Counted from the first letter of the stretch, positions 54,101 through 64,000 are shown. The stretch is 64,000 nt of DNA from Bombyx mori (GCF_030269925.1 NC_085112.1:7007501-7071500), one strand, 5' to 3'. The notes: generated by a model from the sequence alone, not told the origin. Translations and numbers: made by a program.

Positions 54101-55578
54101 ATGTAACTGGTGGCAGGACCTCTTGTTGTGAGTCCGCGCGGGTAGGCACCACCACCCTGCCTGTTTCTGCCGTGAAGCTGTAATGCGTTTCGGTTTGAAG
54201 GGTGGGGCAGCCATTGTAACTATACTTGAGACCTTAAAACTTATATCTCAAGGTGGGTGGCGCATTTACGTTGTAGATGTCTATGGGCTCCAGTAACCAC
54301 TTAACACCAGGTGGGCTGTGAGCTCGTCCACCCAACTAAGCAATAAAAAAAGGGTGCGTGTACCTACTTATGTACGCGCGTAAGAAGTTATACTTTATTT
54401 TTATTAAATTTATTTCGTTCTTTTTTAAATATTAAATAATTAATAATAAATATTTAACGTTAATAATATAATAATATTTAGTATGAATTATATTAAATAA
54501 TAATTTTGTCATTTATATTACTAAAAAATGAATGCTAATAACACTTTTTTTTACGAGTGTACTTGCGCGAAAGTTCACCTGCGGCTATATTCAGACTCGC
54601 CAAGTTATGTCGGTCGTATTGTAATGAGCGATTTAGTGGGCAACTTCATTTTGTTAATTTTGTGTCACGGTGCGCGCGCATCGTAATATTTCACTCTTCA
54701 TCAATTTTTCATAACGCGCCTAAAGAAGTATAACTTAAAAAATTAGTTTTCAAAATTGAAATAAATAAAAGTATTTGGAAGATTAAAAAACTCAAGGCCG
54801 CAATATGAATTCTGGTATACTACCATATTATGTGTTTATATTAAAAAAGGTATAGATCATATACAATATTAATATATTTATGTATGTGATAGAATAGATT
54901 ACGTACTGTAAAGCTGATTAAAATAAGAAATAAAATTTCAACAGTATTCTTCGTCGGGACGGTACTAACCCAGATGAGAACATACGGTGCCTGTTAAAGA
55001 AAGCTGGCATCGAGATGAATTTTAGTCAAGCTCTCTGCGAGGATTACAAGTAAGGATCGTTCCGACAATTTAGTGTGTTTAGTGCGAGTTTTTTAACGTT
55101 CTCGATAGCGTAAAAGTTAGCTCATATTTGTATGGAATGGGATCGTTTGCGTAAGTTTGCCGCTAGGGGCGCTGTTCCAACTGCATACAAAATTGAGTTA
55201 ACTTTTACGCTATCGAGAACGTTAAAAAACTCACACTAAGCACACTGTATGTATGAGGATGTAAGGTGGGACCCGCGGCTCGTTTATCTATCAGTTAATT
55301 TAAAAAATTTAATAATGTGTGATGTGGCAACAATATGTAAGTAACTAGCTCGAGGAGGCGGGGCAGTATAAAATATGCATGTTTCTTTTGATACATACCA
55401 TATTGTGTCTACATCGTGGAAATCGCTCTGAATACCTCATGTTAAGTAAATAGCCACTTGGAGAAATTAATTAAATATATGCTTATTTTGTTGCAGAAAT
55501 CTTATAAGGAAATGCAAGGACCAAGCTGAAATATTTACAACAACGGTTGATATTATTACAAAAGCGGCTAAATTATAG
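42121..55578 (+). CDS. SWT1: SWT1 PIN-domain ribonuclease with N-terminal WW-like domain
   Basis: Thirteen coding exons, 42121-42270, 45038-45649, 45860-46016, 46133-46270, 46345-46424, 48762-49980, 51188-51267, 51661-51814, 52268-52371, 52495-52925, 53004-53123, 54945-55049 and 55497-55578, join in phase into 1143 residues. Exon 1 is a WW-like domain (NAWIICKSKSHPGFNYYFN, then AVWNL). The PIN domain spans about 285-425, with VADTNTIL (Asp289) and LLSDDVTLLKYKGM (Asp384/385). Residues 430-690 look disordered. A conserved helical C-terminal region begins near 710 (MRCEEWLFRFIQIMEEV), interrupted by an acid run near 1000. Known role: yeast Swt1 is a nuclear endoribonuclease in quality control of mRNPs at the nuclear pore. 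Introns carry RTE, mariner, Helitron, SINE and MITE insertions. The acceptor at 42118 implies a 5' non-coding exon. Exon 9's acceptor is the least certain. Confidence 0.87.
42600..43610 (+). pseudogene. Broken RTE-type LINE reverse transcriptase in SWT1 intron 1
   Basis: Reading across frames gives KNAFDSIETWAVLLSL, QIDYRYVEVLECLYGNATMS, HGVRQGDVISSKLFNAQLED, TDIAQRIATLKWQWVKYI and AYVQWTSV: RT palm, thumb and C-terminus of an RTE-clade protein. Frameshifts and stops disable it. A 33-bp unit around TCAGTCCGATTACAGGACCG is present three times at about 42747-42845, inside the RT. Confidence 0.85.
44150..44640. repeat. GC-rich block with two-copy repeat, SWT1 intron 1
   Basis: The left part (44150-44440) is GC-rich and LINE-like, without a recognisable frame. 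44441-44580 holds two ~70-bp units starting CCACCGGAGCGG and containing GCGGAGCAGAGTT. The contrast with the AT-rich flanks suggests inserted repeat DNA; a CpG-island function is possible but less likely. Confidence 0.5.
46655..47690 (-). pseudogene. Broken Tc1/mariner-superfamily transposase in SWT1 intron 5
   Basis: On the minus strand, pieces in different frames read RSGRPRAVRT, NILFTDEKIFTIEEHYN (first catalytic Asp), YQGVTKLHFCEKGVKTSA, PWTFQQ, EDWPSSSPDLN (second/third catalytic region) and MACSQRHDHIESLKKSL. The order is that of a full mariner-like (DDD type) transposase, but several frameshifts break it. Intact terminal repeats were not found. Confidence 0.8.
47985..48340. repeat. Unclassified repeat-like block in SWT1 intron 5
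   Basis: GCGCGTGCAACTTGGTGCACG and GAAGTGAAACTTC, followed by a CTCTCGCTCTGTCTC tract, parallel features near 39760-39960. The remainder of the intron up to 48761 shows nothing specific. Confidence 0.3.
50718..51141 (+). mobile_element. Non-autonomous Helitron in SWT1 intron 6
   Basis: It starts TCTAATATATAAAATTCTCG and ends GTCAGCTAG, flanked by A (50717) and T (51142) as expected for AT-targeted Helitron insertion. A hairpin, GGCAAA/TTTGCC, at 51113-51130 lies 11 bases before the 3' end. No Rep/helicase frame. The right end is 46 bp from the exon 7 acceptor. Confidence 0.85.
51480..51640 (+). repeat. LINE 3'-tail fragment in SWT1 intron 7
   Basis: GCAGCGACTTGCTTGTGCC, TTGCATTGCTGATGCCCATG and GCGACGGGTACCA align with the fragment at 41672-41800. 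The poly(A) end is missing. Confidence 0.45.
53173..53430 (-). repeat. Diverged Bm1 SINE in SWT1 intron 11
   Basis: TTTTTTCCTACCTAATCGC, TAGGTGAGCTCACGGAC, CTGCCACCGGATCCGAATCG and GAAGATCCGGCGAGAAAC keep the Bm1 order, with an extra ~20 bp in the middle. Confidence 0.75.
53431..53925 (-). pseudogene. Jockey-type reverse transcriptase fragment in SWT1 intron 11
   Basis: Minus-strand frames give KLRERFPKWHIDIKSVKS, STAVLFKRG and, after a frameshift, IPWASKAKYLGVTLDRG, then IIFGPHIMS. This is the C-terminal RT segment of Jockey-clade LINEs. It abuts the Bm1 copy. Confidence 0.75.
54106..54352 (+). repeat. Short-class SINE/LINE tail in SWT1 intron 11
   Basis: ACTGGTGGCAGGACCTCTTG through AACTAAGCAATAAAAAAA. 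Little diverged, with the same 5' boundary as the other short copies. 54353-54760 beyond it contains an unclassified, possibly repeat-derived block (ACGCGCGTAAGAAGTTATAC). Confidence 0.8.
55072..55246. mobile_element. Palindromic MITE in SWT1 intron 12
   Basis: Inverted arms of about 65 bp (AGTGTGTTTAGTGCGAG; TTAACGTTCTCGATAGCG; GTAAAAGTTAGCTCA) surround a short centre with TTTGCCGCTAGGGGCGC. It starts only 22 bp after the exon 12 donor. A second copy is at 24585-24715. Confidence 0.8.
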
Positions 55579-56250
55579 TTTTCAAACATTTTACTAGAAA
55601 AGTAAATAACCTGAAAGAATCATAATAATATGAATTGTTAGCGATATAAGTTGATTTAGTTTTCAGTCGACGTAACGAAATGTTTATTTCCAATAAGAAA
55701 ATGTGAAATTTATATCCTTACTCGTTTAAATAACTGGATCTACAATTCCGTTCTCTCCGATCTGCGAATTTTGAGCGGAATCACTATCGGCTTTCTACAA
55801 CGTATCGCTTCTAATATATTACACAAAAGTGTTTATTTTCAACTTACGTACTTGATTTATGTATGCTCATAGAACAGTTTTATTTGATGATGGTTTTTAG
55901 TGTTTTTTTAAAATAGTAATTGACTTATCTGTATGCTGACGAAGCGTACCTTCACCTAATTTTTGATAAATGAATCCACTGCAATCAAAGAAAGCAGCCA
56001 TCCACCGGATACCAAAAGTGGTCGTTTGAAGCAGAGGTGTAGGCAAAACTTCAAAAGTACAATTCCAACTTTATAGTCACAAAATTAAAACATAATGGGT
56101 TAAATTAATACATAATTACATTTATTCTACGACCCGGCAACATTTTCTAATATGTACGTAATATGTTCACTCTATCTGTGGTTAAGGTAGGCCCTTGTTC
56201 TCGGCTCTATTTATATATAATTCGGTATTTTTGTTTTACCTAACTACGTT
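55579..56250. other. SWT1 3' flank
   Basis: No canonical AATAAA close to the stop; CCAATAAGAAAATG at about 55693 is a weak alternative. No gene seen. Confidence 0.35.
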
Positions 56251-56700
56251 GGGATGCAATTTTTGTGTTGCCCAGTTGGAACACCTGGTAATGAAAACTC
56301 CAGAGGGTCCCACAAACAAGTTTATTGGATACTTTTATTAATTACATTTAGCACACTTATCACGGGTTCGAAATGGCGGCGAGTGGTGAGCGAGGTGCGG
56401 GCGTACATGCGTGTGTACGCCTCGGTGGGTGCGCGTGGTCTGCATAGGTTATACATTATATATAATCTTACTCTATGGTCTGCATGCAAAGAGTCTGATA
56501 GAAGCGCGTGCCGCGCGGCAAAGGAAATCCCTCGTTCACTATTCTTTGAGTCGCGCTGGGAGCCGAGCCAGGCACGGCTACCGTTTGGGTTGCTATACGT
56601 GCGATGTTTTTACTTTGAAAATAAATGCGTGGGCTGGACTCATTTAGTAAAAAAACCATATTGCGTTGGAATTTAATAAAACGACTGAAGACAACAAGTT
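56251..56700 (-). repeat. Possible solo LTR (GC-rich block)
   Basis: The minus strand reads as an LTR-like unit: CpG-rich 5' part, then AATAAAAGTATCCAATAAA and TTGTGGGACCCTCTGGAG, ending near TTACCA. Overlapping frames on both strands are compositional shadows. No target duplication was identified. Confidence 0.3.
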
Positions 56701-57286
56701 TAATAGAATTTAATGAAATTATGGTGCAGTTGCATGTACTATTTGTGATTTTACATTTGATGCATTTGTGATGTTTTACTTTACTAATGTAGGTACAACT
56801 TTGTTTAATTACTAAACCATTCGTTTTTGTGTGTAGTAACTCCATCTGTATCGTTTTTAACAATGGAAATGTCCAAATTTTGTTTGTTTTTAAACAGATT
56901 TAGCAATATTTGAACTACACATTTTTATGCAATTATAATGTGAACATGAAACTAAGTTATTTTCTATATGACAAAATCCCTCGTAAAGAAAAAAATTTAA
57001 TATTAAAATTCTTTAGATGGATTTTGATGGATGTGCGTTTTAATGATTAAAGTACCTTGTAAATAAAAATATTTTAAGTATATTAAGGCTTTTATTTTAT
57101 GACCCCTGTTATGTTGTATGTGTCAATGTGGCTTTAGTCTCTTAGACAAAAGTTCCGCTATGAAAAGACGAGAACGTAACCGCAGCCTCGTCGAAATACT
57201 GCATTCTATTATTTTTTCGTAGGAAGTACCTAGACGAGAAAATAAAGTTTAGCCTTAGCCTTTGTTGATTTTAGACTGTTCAAATA
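56701..57286. other. AT-rich intergenic DNA, nothing recognised
   Basis: No frame, repeat or signal that I can support. Confidence 0.4.
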
Positions 57287-57782
57287 TCTTTTTTTTTATT
57301 GCTTCGATGGGTGGATGATCTCACAGTCCATCTGGTGTTAAGTGGTTACTGGAGCCCATAGACATCTACGACGTAAATGCCGCTACCCACCTTGTGGTAT
57401 GAGTTCTAATCTCAGTATAGTTACAACGGCTGCCCCCCACCCTTCAAACCGAAACGCATTACTGCTTCACGGCAGAAATAGGGAGGGTCGTGATACCTAC
57501 CCGTGCGGACTCACAATACGTCCTATCACCAGTAATTACGCAAATTATAATTTTGTGGATTTGATTTTTCTTATACGCCAATCCAATCCACGGAAGTCAA
57601 TTGTGAGCATTTTTTATTTTTGAAGGGCGGGGCAACTGTTGTACTGTAAAAACTGAGACCTCAGAATTCTTGTCTCAAGGTAGGTGGCGGCATTTACCTT
57701 GTAGATGTCTATGGGCTGCGGTAACCACTTAACATCAGGTGGGTCGTAAGTTCATCCACCCACCTAAGCAATAAACAAAAAA
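57287..57782 (-). repeat. Head-to-head pair of tRNA-SINE/LINE tails
   Basis: A minus-strand copy runs 57287-57618 (poly(T), TTGCTTCGATGGGTGG, to the ATTACGCAAATTATAATTTTG body). It is joined directly to a plus-strand tail piece at 57619-57782 (AGGGCGGGGCAACTG to CTAAGCAATAAACAAAAA). As at 11191-11699, both outer ends are poly(A)-type tails. Confidence 0.75.
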
Positions 57783-59205
57783 GTCGTAGATTATTGAATT
57801 TAAATTTAAATGAAAGGTTTTTTATTTATTCAAAACTATAGTGATAACAATGATGAGAACACACCTTTTAATTTAGAAAATGAGGATCCTCGATTCGATT
57901 GAGATTCGGATGTCACGCTTATCAGCGTAGTTCCTTTCTATACCTAATGTCCATATTGGTATGTATAGTAGGCTATCTTATATAAATAAAATACAAAATT
58001 CACTTCAGAAATCAGTAGGTTGGAAATCTGACTCAATCTGGCGCTGTGGTAGGTATTTGTCAAATTCGTAACAAAACAACTTTAAGTATACGTTGCAGCT
58101 AAGATGATCGTGATCGTGTTACGTGACCTTTTAATCCAGCTTAAACTATAAACTTATTATACTTAAAATTATTATTAAATAAATAAACAATTTAATAATA
58201 ATGATTTTTAATGGTAATAATATTATATCTGAAGATGTGGATCTAATCTCAGTGGAGCTGGTTTATTATTAATTGGAGTTCCTACATACGTACCTAACAC
58301 ATGGAATACACATATCACGTATAAGATAATTATCATTTCAGGTGCTTAAAGATTCTACCGGTTACTTTCATTTAACTATTTTATCATGAGCGCTGTTCTT
58401 TTACCTTACTTACATTTTAAGTAAAAAAACGCACTTACTATACTTTTAAAACAGTAATAACAGCCCGGTCATACGAATGAACTTAAAAACGATAAAATAA
58501 ATAATTATTACAAAGAAGATATAGACGAAATTTGTATCACTATAAAAAATCGGTGACATTTATTTAGAAATTGTATTTATAAAATGTTATTTTTGACATA
58601 TATTTACTCATTCTTCAGTTGGGTGTTTATTTCAATTGTTTGCAATTTTCTTGCCCTGGGTTGACTTAGCAACTAGACAGTTTTTATTTATTAGGGCTAA
58701 ACTGTATAATTAACTGCCTTTTGTCTCTTATTATCGATAAAAAAAACTCGGTAAACATAATCCCACCTACTTTTATGGTTTGGAATACGTTAAAGAATAT
58801 TAAGTGCATTATCTAGGTACTTTACAATTTTCGCGGTCACGCGGGGGACAGACCGTAATAGTAATTTTAATTATATCTGTGATTCGATTGTGCACATATA
58901 TAAATCACATCTTAGAGCAAATGAGATAGGTACTGATTAAATTAGAATAAGTGACTTTCCAAAGGGCAGTATTCTCTTTCCTCATAATGATCCGTAATTG
59001 CTAGGTAAAACAATTTGTTTTCTGTAGTACGGTACTTATGTTGTAGAGTGCAACACTGGTACACCATATCTGAGTGAAAATTTCCCGCTAAAACGGAGAG
59101 TAAATAACAAACCAAAAAGGTTTGAGTACATAGATGGCACCATAATTAAAGTTTACTATAATGATATCGATATACGATACGTTAACTACAAAAATTATGT
59201 CTAAA
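57783..59205. other. AT-rich intergenic DNA, 3' flank of the small membrane-protein gene
   Basis: No coding region, repeat family or clear signal is visible. Confidence 0.4.
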
Positions 59206-59958
59206 TTAATTAAATCCTCTTCCTTCCATCATGGCCTGCGCGCAATACTTCGGGAATTGAACCACTGATAATAGGAAATCTGCTAAACCCTGAAATACAA
59301 AAAAAAAGTAAGAAAACGGTACTTTGTTATAGTATGGTCATACACAACATAAAACCAATAAATTTATCTATGTAGTATGGTACACCATAACTTCTGATAA
59401 TAATATATGTATTTTAAAAAACAATTTTATAATTAAACTTAGCCAGGTCTTTAGTATGTTTTTTTATAGTTAACAGTTATTAAAACGGAAATAGAGTTAA
59501 AAACAAAGTTTTGTGATAAGCAAATTAATAAGTACCATATACAGTAACACCTAAATAGAGAAACAAGTAGTTGGAAGTAGTTAGGAAGTTTGAATGTATG
59601 TATATTGGCGATGAGAATTGAGCTCATGGTCACGAAGTGGCGTCATTCTTTAGTCTCGTTTAATAAAACTGATATTATACATTTTAAAAATATGAGATGA
59701 TTAGTAATTCGTTCTTATGGTTGGCAACTAAAACGCAACCAATGATTTGTGTGTACCCAGTTAATGCAAAAATTTGTACTTATTATCCTGGTAACTACTT
59801 ACAATTTTCAAACTAAAAATAATACTTACAGATAACGCCTCTATGCACACTGTGAACGGAAGTACAATAATGTAGATGCCAGCCGCTATTCCAGCTACCC
59901 AGAAGGCAATGAATATCAAAATGATTAACCAGATTATGGAAAACAACACGTTGCCCAT
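59206..59958 (-). CDS. Small conserved-looking membrane protein, 70 residues
   Basis: Two coding exons on the minus strand, 59958-59830 and 59289-59206, join in phase 0 into 70 residues. The start MGNVLFS follows a clear acceptor (CTTTCTTTTCAG), so the longer upstream Met is intronic and a 5' non-coding exon is implied. Residues about 7-36 (IIWLIILIFIAFWVAG, then IAAGIYIIVLPF) form one long or two short membrane segments. The C-terminal part, GLADFLLSVVQFPKYCAQAM then MEGRGFN, is amphipathic with one Cys. Consensus splice sites and well-ordered chemistry in so short a protein argue that it is real and under selection. I do not recognise a named family or function. Confidence 0.7.
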
Positions 59959-60998
59959 TTTCTGAAAAGAAAGCCACATAGGTAGGTATATATAAAACTT
60001 GCATGAGTAGACTCTTTAGGTAGTGGGTTTCACAAAAAAAAAAATCGTTTGTAAAAGAGATTATAAGTAGGTAGGTAATACTTGTAATTTTTAATAGAAT
60101 TTTTCTTCATACCTTGATTATATTTTCGATTAATTAAAATTTTTAATCTGAATATTTGTTATTATTATTTTGATACAAGTCAATAGTTTTTGGACAATTT
60201 AAGCGTATTTTGTTAGGAATATTAAAAATGTACACTGAATTGTGTCATGGTGAATAAATAGTTTAGCTTTAATCATGCTTATTTTAACCAAATTTTGAGT
60301 TGCGTCTATTTTTCTATTTGCACCACAACACAGTTATTGTGTTTGAGAATAGAACGTTTTATCAGAATATGAGGAATTTCATCGAAAACCCTAAATAAAG
60401 CGTCAACACCAGCCATAGATATCAATGTATACCTAATCTTTTATCGGTGGAATATATGATAACCAAAAATAAACAATTGTTGATTCAAGAATCTTTGTAA
60501 GGTAAAATATGTATTTAGTCATTATTCATACCTATTTCGGTCGACTCCTTGCTAAGTAAGTAATTATGGCAAATTAATTTTAAATTCTTTGGATAAGTAG
60601 TTAGTCTCTACTTATCAAAAATTATGTGAAAATATACAATTTCTAAGAAACTACGGTAACGAATGTTTTTGGTCGAAGACAATAATAATTTTATTTAAAA
60701 AACTATTGGGTCACGGAATGCGCTATTTACTATTAATATTATTACTATTATTTTATCTTTTGTGAATGATTTGAACCTTAAGTAGGTAGGTAAATGATGT
60801 TCTATGCCTGATAGAACTAAGATGTTAAAACAGAAATAAACATTTTCATGACATTTTTTTAAGCTCTAACGAACACCATTTTATGAGTAATTGGAGGTTA
60901 ACGGTTTTTTTACGTTTCTGATGAAAATAATGCGCTAGGTAGGTACGTCAAATTTTTGTCACTGTTCCAGTACTGCTATAGCTTCTAATGCATCAATG
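59959..60998. other. AT-rich DNA upstream of the small membrane-protein gene
   Basis: It probably contains the non-coding first exon and promoter of that gene, but no element can be placed. Confidence 0.35.
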
Positions 60999-61433
60999 TT
61001 TTTTTTTTTTCTTCGATGGGCGGACGAGCTCACGGCCAACATGGTGTTAAGTGGTTACCGGAGCCCATAGACATCTACAATGTAAATGCCGCCACCCACC
61101 TTGAGACATTCATTAGTTCTAAGTTTCTAAGTTTCCGTTTTTACAGTAAAACGGCTATCCCGCCCTTCACGGCGAAACGCATTACGACTTCACGGCAGAA
61201 ATAGGCAGGGTTGTGGTACGTAGTACGTACTCACAAGACATCCCACCAAAATCATAATTTTGCGGGTTTGATTTTTATTACACGATGTTATTCATTTACC
61301 GTGGAAGTCAATCGTGAACATTTGTTAAGTACGTATTTCATTCGAAAAATTGGTGCCTGCTGGTGGATTTCGAACACCGATGCATCGCTACATATGAATG
61401 CACCGGACGTCTTATCCTTTAGGCTATGACGAC
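60999..61433 (-). repeat. tRNA-headed SINE, full length, moderately diverged
   Basis: Poly(T), CTTCGATGGGCGGACGAGC, a body interrupted by AGTTTCTAAGTTTCCG, then the head complement TTTCGAACACCGATGCATCG and AGGCTATGACGAC. Confidence 0.8.
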
Positions 61434-62036
61434 TACATTTATTGTTTTTGTTATTGGCTGATCAATATTAAGCGGTGTCTTTAATCAAGTATTTTCAGAA
61501 AATTGGTCGTACTATTTTACTCAGATACCGCACATTCAAAAATATCCGCAAGGGCTATATATATGCCGGGATACTATACGCCAGACTTTCAAATAGTAAA
61601 ATAAGATAAGATAACACATTTACATTTCACGAAGTCAATTAACGCGTATTGCCTCTTTAAAAAATATGGGCCATGGGTACGATATATCTATATACACCAC
61701 AGTTTGACGAATTATCTGCTTGGTTGGACGATTAAACGTCCTCTAAAATTCACGAAGTTGTCTGAGCTATGTACCTACGCACCCTCTGTAGTAAGTTTCA
61801 AGTCACTGGATGTTGTTAATATTAAGTAATTCAAAGAAAAATATTGAACATTTAATACTTTGAAATAAAATGCTATAATACTAAAAATAATTGCGGAAAA
61901 GTAATACGTTTTAGTGTAATTTGATTCATCTAGTTATAAAAACACAAATAGGTGGTACATTTTTGTTAATATTAGGTATAATTTAATGGATAATCGCTAG
62001 TAAATTATGTTGTTTTTAGTCAAAATTCGCTTGGTA

Positions 62037-62385
62037 TTAATTGGAAACCACCGTTGCTCATAGGCAATACAACGTGAATAACCTTAACCACATTGGGATA
62101 TGTAATTTAATTCTCAACCGCATGTTATAACGGCTTTCCCACCCTTTAAATCAGACCGTGTAACTATTACAAGGCAGAAATAAACAAGACAATGTTGCCT
62201 GCTAGTGTGGGTTCACAACTCGTCTTACCACAAATACGCAGATTAAATTTACGGGTTTAATTTAAATACAAAGGATATTATTATATTACAGTCGATCTCA
62301 TTTATGAGCACGTGATACATATTTGTTCATAAAACTGGTACTTGATTTAAGATTTGAACCATCACATAATAACGCGATTCGAATA
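62037..62385 (-). repeat. Very old tRNA-headed SINE copy
   Basis: Blocks CCCACCCTTTAAATCAGACC, AAGGCAGAAATAAACAAG, GGTTCACAACTCGTCTTACC, ACGGGTTTAATTT and GATTTGAACCATC keep the family order at low identity. The poly(T) end is lost. Confidence 0.6.
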
Positions 62386-63305
62386 TATGGGGTATCTCAC
62401 CAAATGATCTTGGTAATGAAACAGCACCTACTTATAAAATATTAGTTTAGAATTTAAATAAAATATGAACATATTCCTAAGATTTTCCAATATACAGATT
62501 ATACGAACATTTTTCCAAGAGGTTGGTATGTATTTGTGAATTTTAATGGCATGCAATCAAAATGCAAAACTCATAATGAAGCGTAGAGCCGTTGAGTTTT
62601 CCTCGAAGTAGCAACGTAACCTACAAATTTGGTGGGGAATAATTTACAAACTCGTTGCGGAGGTGAAAGCTATTCATGTGTGTATCGATGCGTTTCTAGT
62701 ATCTACAAACATACATATTGGGTTGGTACTAGGGTATCGGGGTCAATGACTGCATGATAATTGAGAATTCAGAATAACATTATTGTTCTATTTGAAATTC
62801 GAAATTTGATTTAGTTTTATTTGTAAATAAGTTTACAACCACTAAGGACTGCAAAGTACCTACATAGGTATTACTACTATACTACGACCAACGCTATCTT
62901 GGAAGTAATGAGTGGCTTTTGTGTTTTATAATTAAATATAATATAAATATCCATAAGTATTATATAAAATCTTTTTCCAATAAATTACTAATAAAGTTCT
63001 CTGGGAAAGGACAACATATTCTTGTCATTGCCCACCAAATTACCAAGTTGGCCCAACACGTTGGATACAACAGGTTTTGAGTTGATAAAAAAATTCTTAT
63101 TTTTGTGACTAGATGTCTTACCTAAACCTAACATCAACGATCTTTACGAATGACACTAAGGCTTAGATTCGGCAAAGGAGACAAGATTGCACAACTGCAT
63201 ATTTTAATTACTAACGAATTAAAAGCTAGGCAAGCAAGATGAGAGGAGGGGTACTAGACAAGAATCCGAAATAATACGAGTAAATCGAATATTGTATGTA
63301 ATAAA
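62386..63305. other. AT-rich intergenic DNA, nothing recognised
   Basis: No supported gene or repeat. Confidence 0.4.
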
Positions 63306-63307
63306 TA

Positions 63308-64000
63308 GGTTGGGGAAAAAGTTTCTTCGCATTTTTTAAGAAAATTCACAACTTTTTTTAATATAGTTTATTTACATTTAACTAAGGTATATAGGTACCA
63401 TTTTTTTCGATAACTTTTTGCCATCTTGTAGGTAGAGATATGATCCCATTGCTATAAAAATTATGGGGCTTCTGATTAAAATACCGCGACAATTGGTTTT
63501 GGCAGTCCTCTCGTGATGTTAACCTGACACTGCCTAAAGAATCTGAAGAGACCGAAACAGGTAGAAATCTGAAGGTGCAAGGTCAGGACTATACGGCGGA
63601 TGCATTAACAACTCCCAGCCAAGCTCTCTTAATTTTTGCCTGACCGGCCTTTGACCACGACCTTTTTCGCACGTTCTTTTCGTACGTGATCCACTTTTTA
63701 TCACCAGTTTGATAACTTCTAGCTTCTTCAAAAATGGTTCGGTTTCATTACGTCGTAATAAAGAATCACAAATGAGTACACGGTTCATTAGGTTTCTTTC
63801 AGAGCTCGTAAGGTGCCCAAATATCGAGCTTTTTTGTACCCAGTTTTTTCAAATGCGCCAAAACTATTTTGTGGTCAATTCCCAGTTCTTCAGCCACGTT
63901 GTAATTACTGATATGCCGATCTCGGACCACCTTTTCAAAAATGGCATCCATTTTATCCGTAATAGGGCGACCAGAGCGACGTGCATCTTTGACATCAAAA
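63308..64000 (-). mobile_element. Internally deleted mariner transposon, running off the window
   Basis: The 3' terminal repeat GGTTGGGGAAAAAGTTTCTT starts at 63308, after TA at 63306-63307. Minus-strand frames read, from the window edge inward, DVKDARRSGRPITDK, RDRHISNYNVAEELGIDHK, LGTKKLDIWAPYEL, then (after a one-base frameshift) MNRVLICDSLLRRNETEPF, and finally RQKLRELGWELLMHPPYSP with DLAPSDFYLF. The middle of the catalytic domain is missing, so the copy is dead. Confidence 0.85.

Noticed and set aside
56254..56863. Three overlapping long frames
   Set aside because: All fall in one CpG-rich block on both strands with no shared motif. Composition explains them; a repeat or LTR is more likely.
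59761..59979. 72-codon single-exon reading of the small membrane protein starting MWLSFQK
   Set aside because: The first seven codons are the intron before the CTTTCTTTTCAG acceptor and the end runs through a GTAAGT donor; the two-exon, 70-residue model is better supported.

Overview
The window looks like a piece of a lepidopteran nuclear genome, most likely silkworm (Bombyx). It is AT-rich and intron-rich, and it is packed with dispersed repeats that I recognise from Bombyx: the Bm1 SINE, and a SINE/LINE family whose tail reads GTTAAGTGGTTACTGGAGCC in reverse. There are no bacterial features, CRISPR arrays or free-standing tRNA genes.

Seven host genes were read by joining exons on GT/AG sites with consistent phase. 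They are a TAF5L/wda WD40 subunit of the SAGA complex (+, 2255-12074, 12 coding exons), the DNA polymerase delta subunit POLD3 (-, 13882-15291, one exon), the V-ATPase accessory protein ATP6AP2 (+, 17775-21919, 8 exons), the five-LIM adaptor PINCH/LIMS (-, 26203-32052, 7 coding exons), a METTL21D/VCP-KMT-like lysine methyltransferase (+, 34552-35420, 3 exons), SWT1 with WW-like and PIN domains (+, 42121-55578, 13 coding exons), and an unnamed 70-residue membrane protein (-, 59206-59958, 2 exons). Positions 1-107 may be the 3' end of an eighth gene. These are unrelated housekeeping functions and do not form a pathway. Neighbours on opposite strands (POLD3/ATP6AP2 and PINCH/methyltransferase) are divergent pairs separated mostly by transposon sequence.

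Mobile DNA fills introns and intergenic stretches. It includes tRNA-headed SINEs and a short class sharing the same tail, Bm1 SINEs, RTE- and Jockey-type LINE pieces, two broken mariner-type transposons, a pogo-like element with TA ends, two hAT elements each with a perfect 8-bp target duplication, a Helitron with correct A/T flanks, palindromic MITEs, and an uncharacterised repeat family present as six fragments.

I found no convincing new biochemical system. The items most worth a second look are a 110-bp-arm palindrome inside a TAF5L intron, the two length classes of the tRNA-SINE/LINE tail family with a recurrent 5' boundary, head-to-head chimeras of that family, the unnamed repeat family, an N-terminal WW-like domain on SWT1, and the tiny membrane-protein gene.
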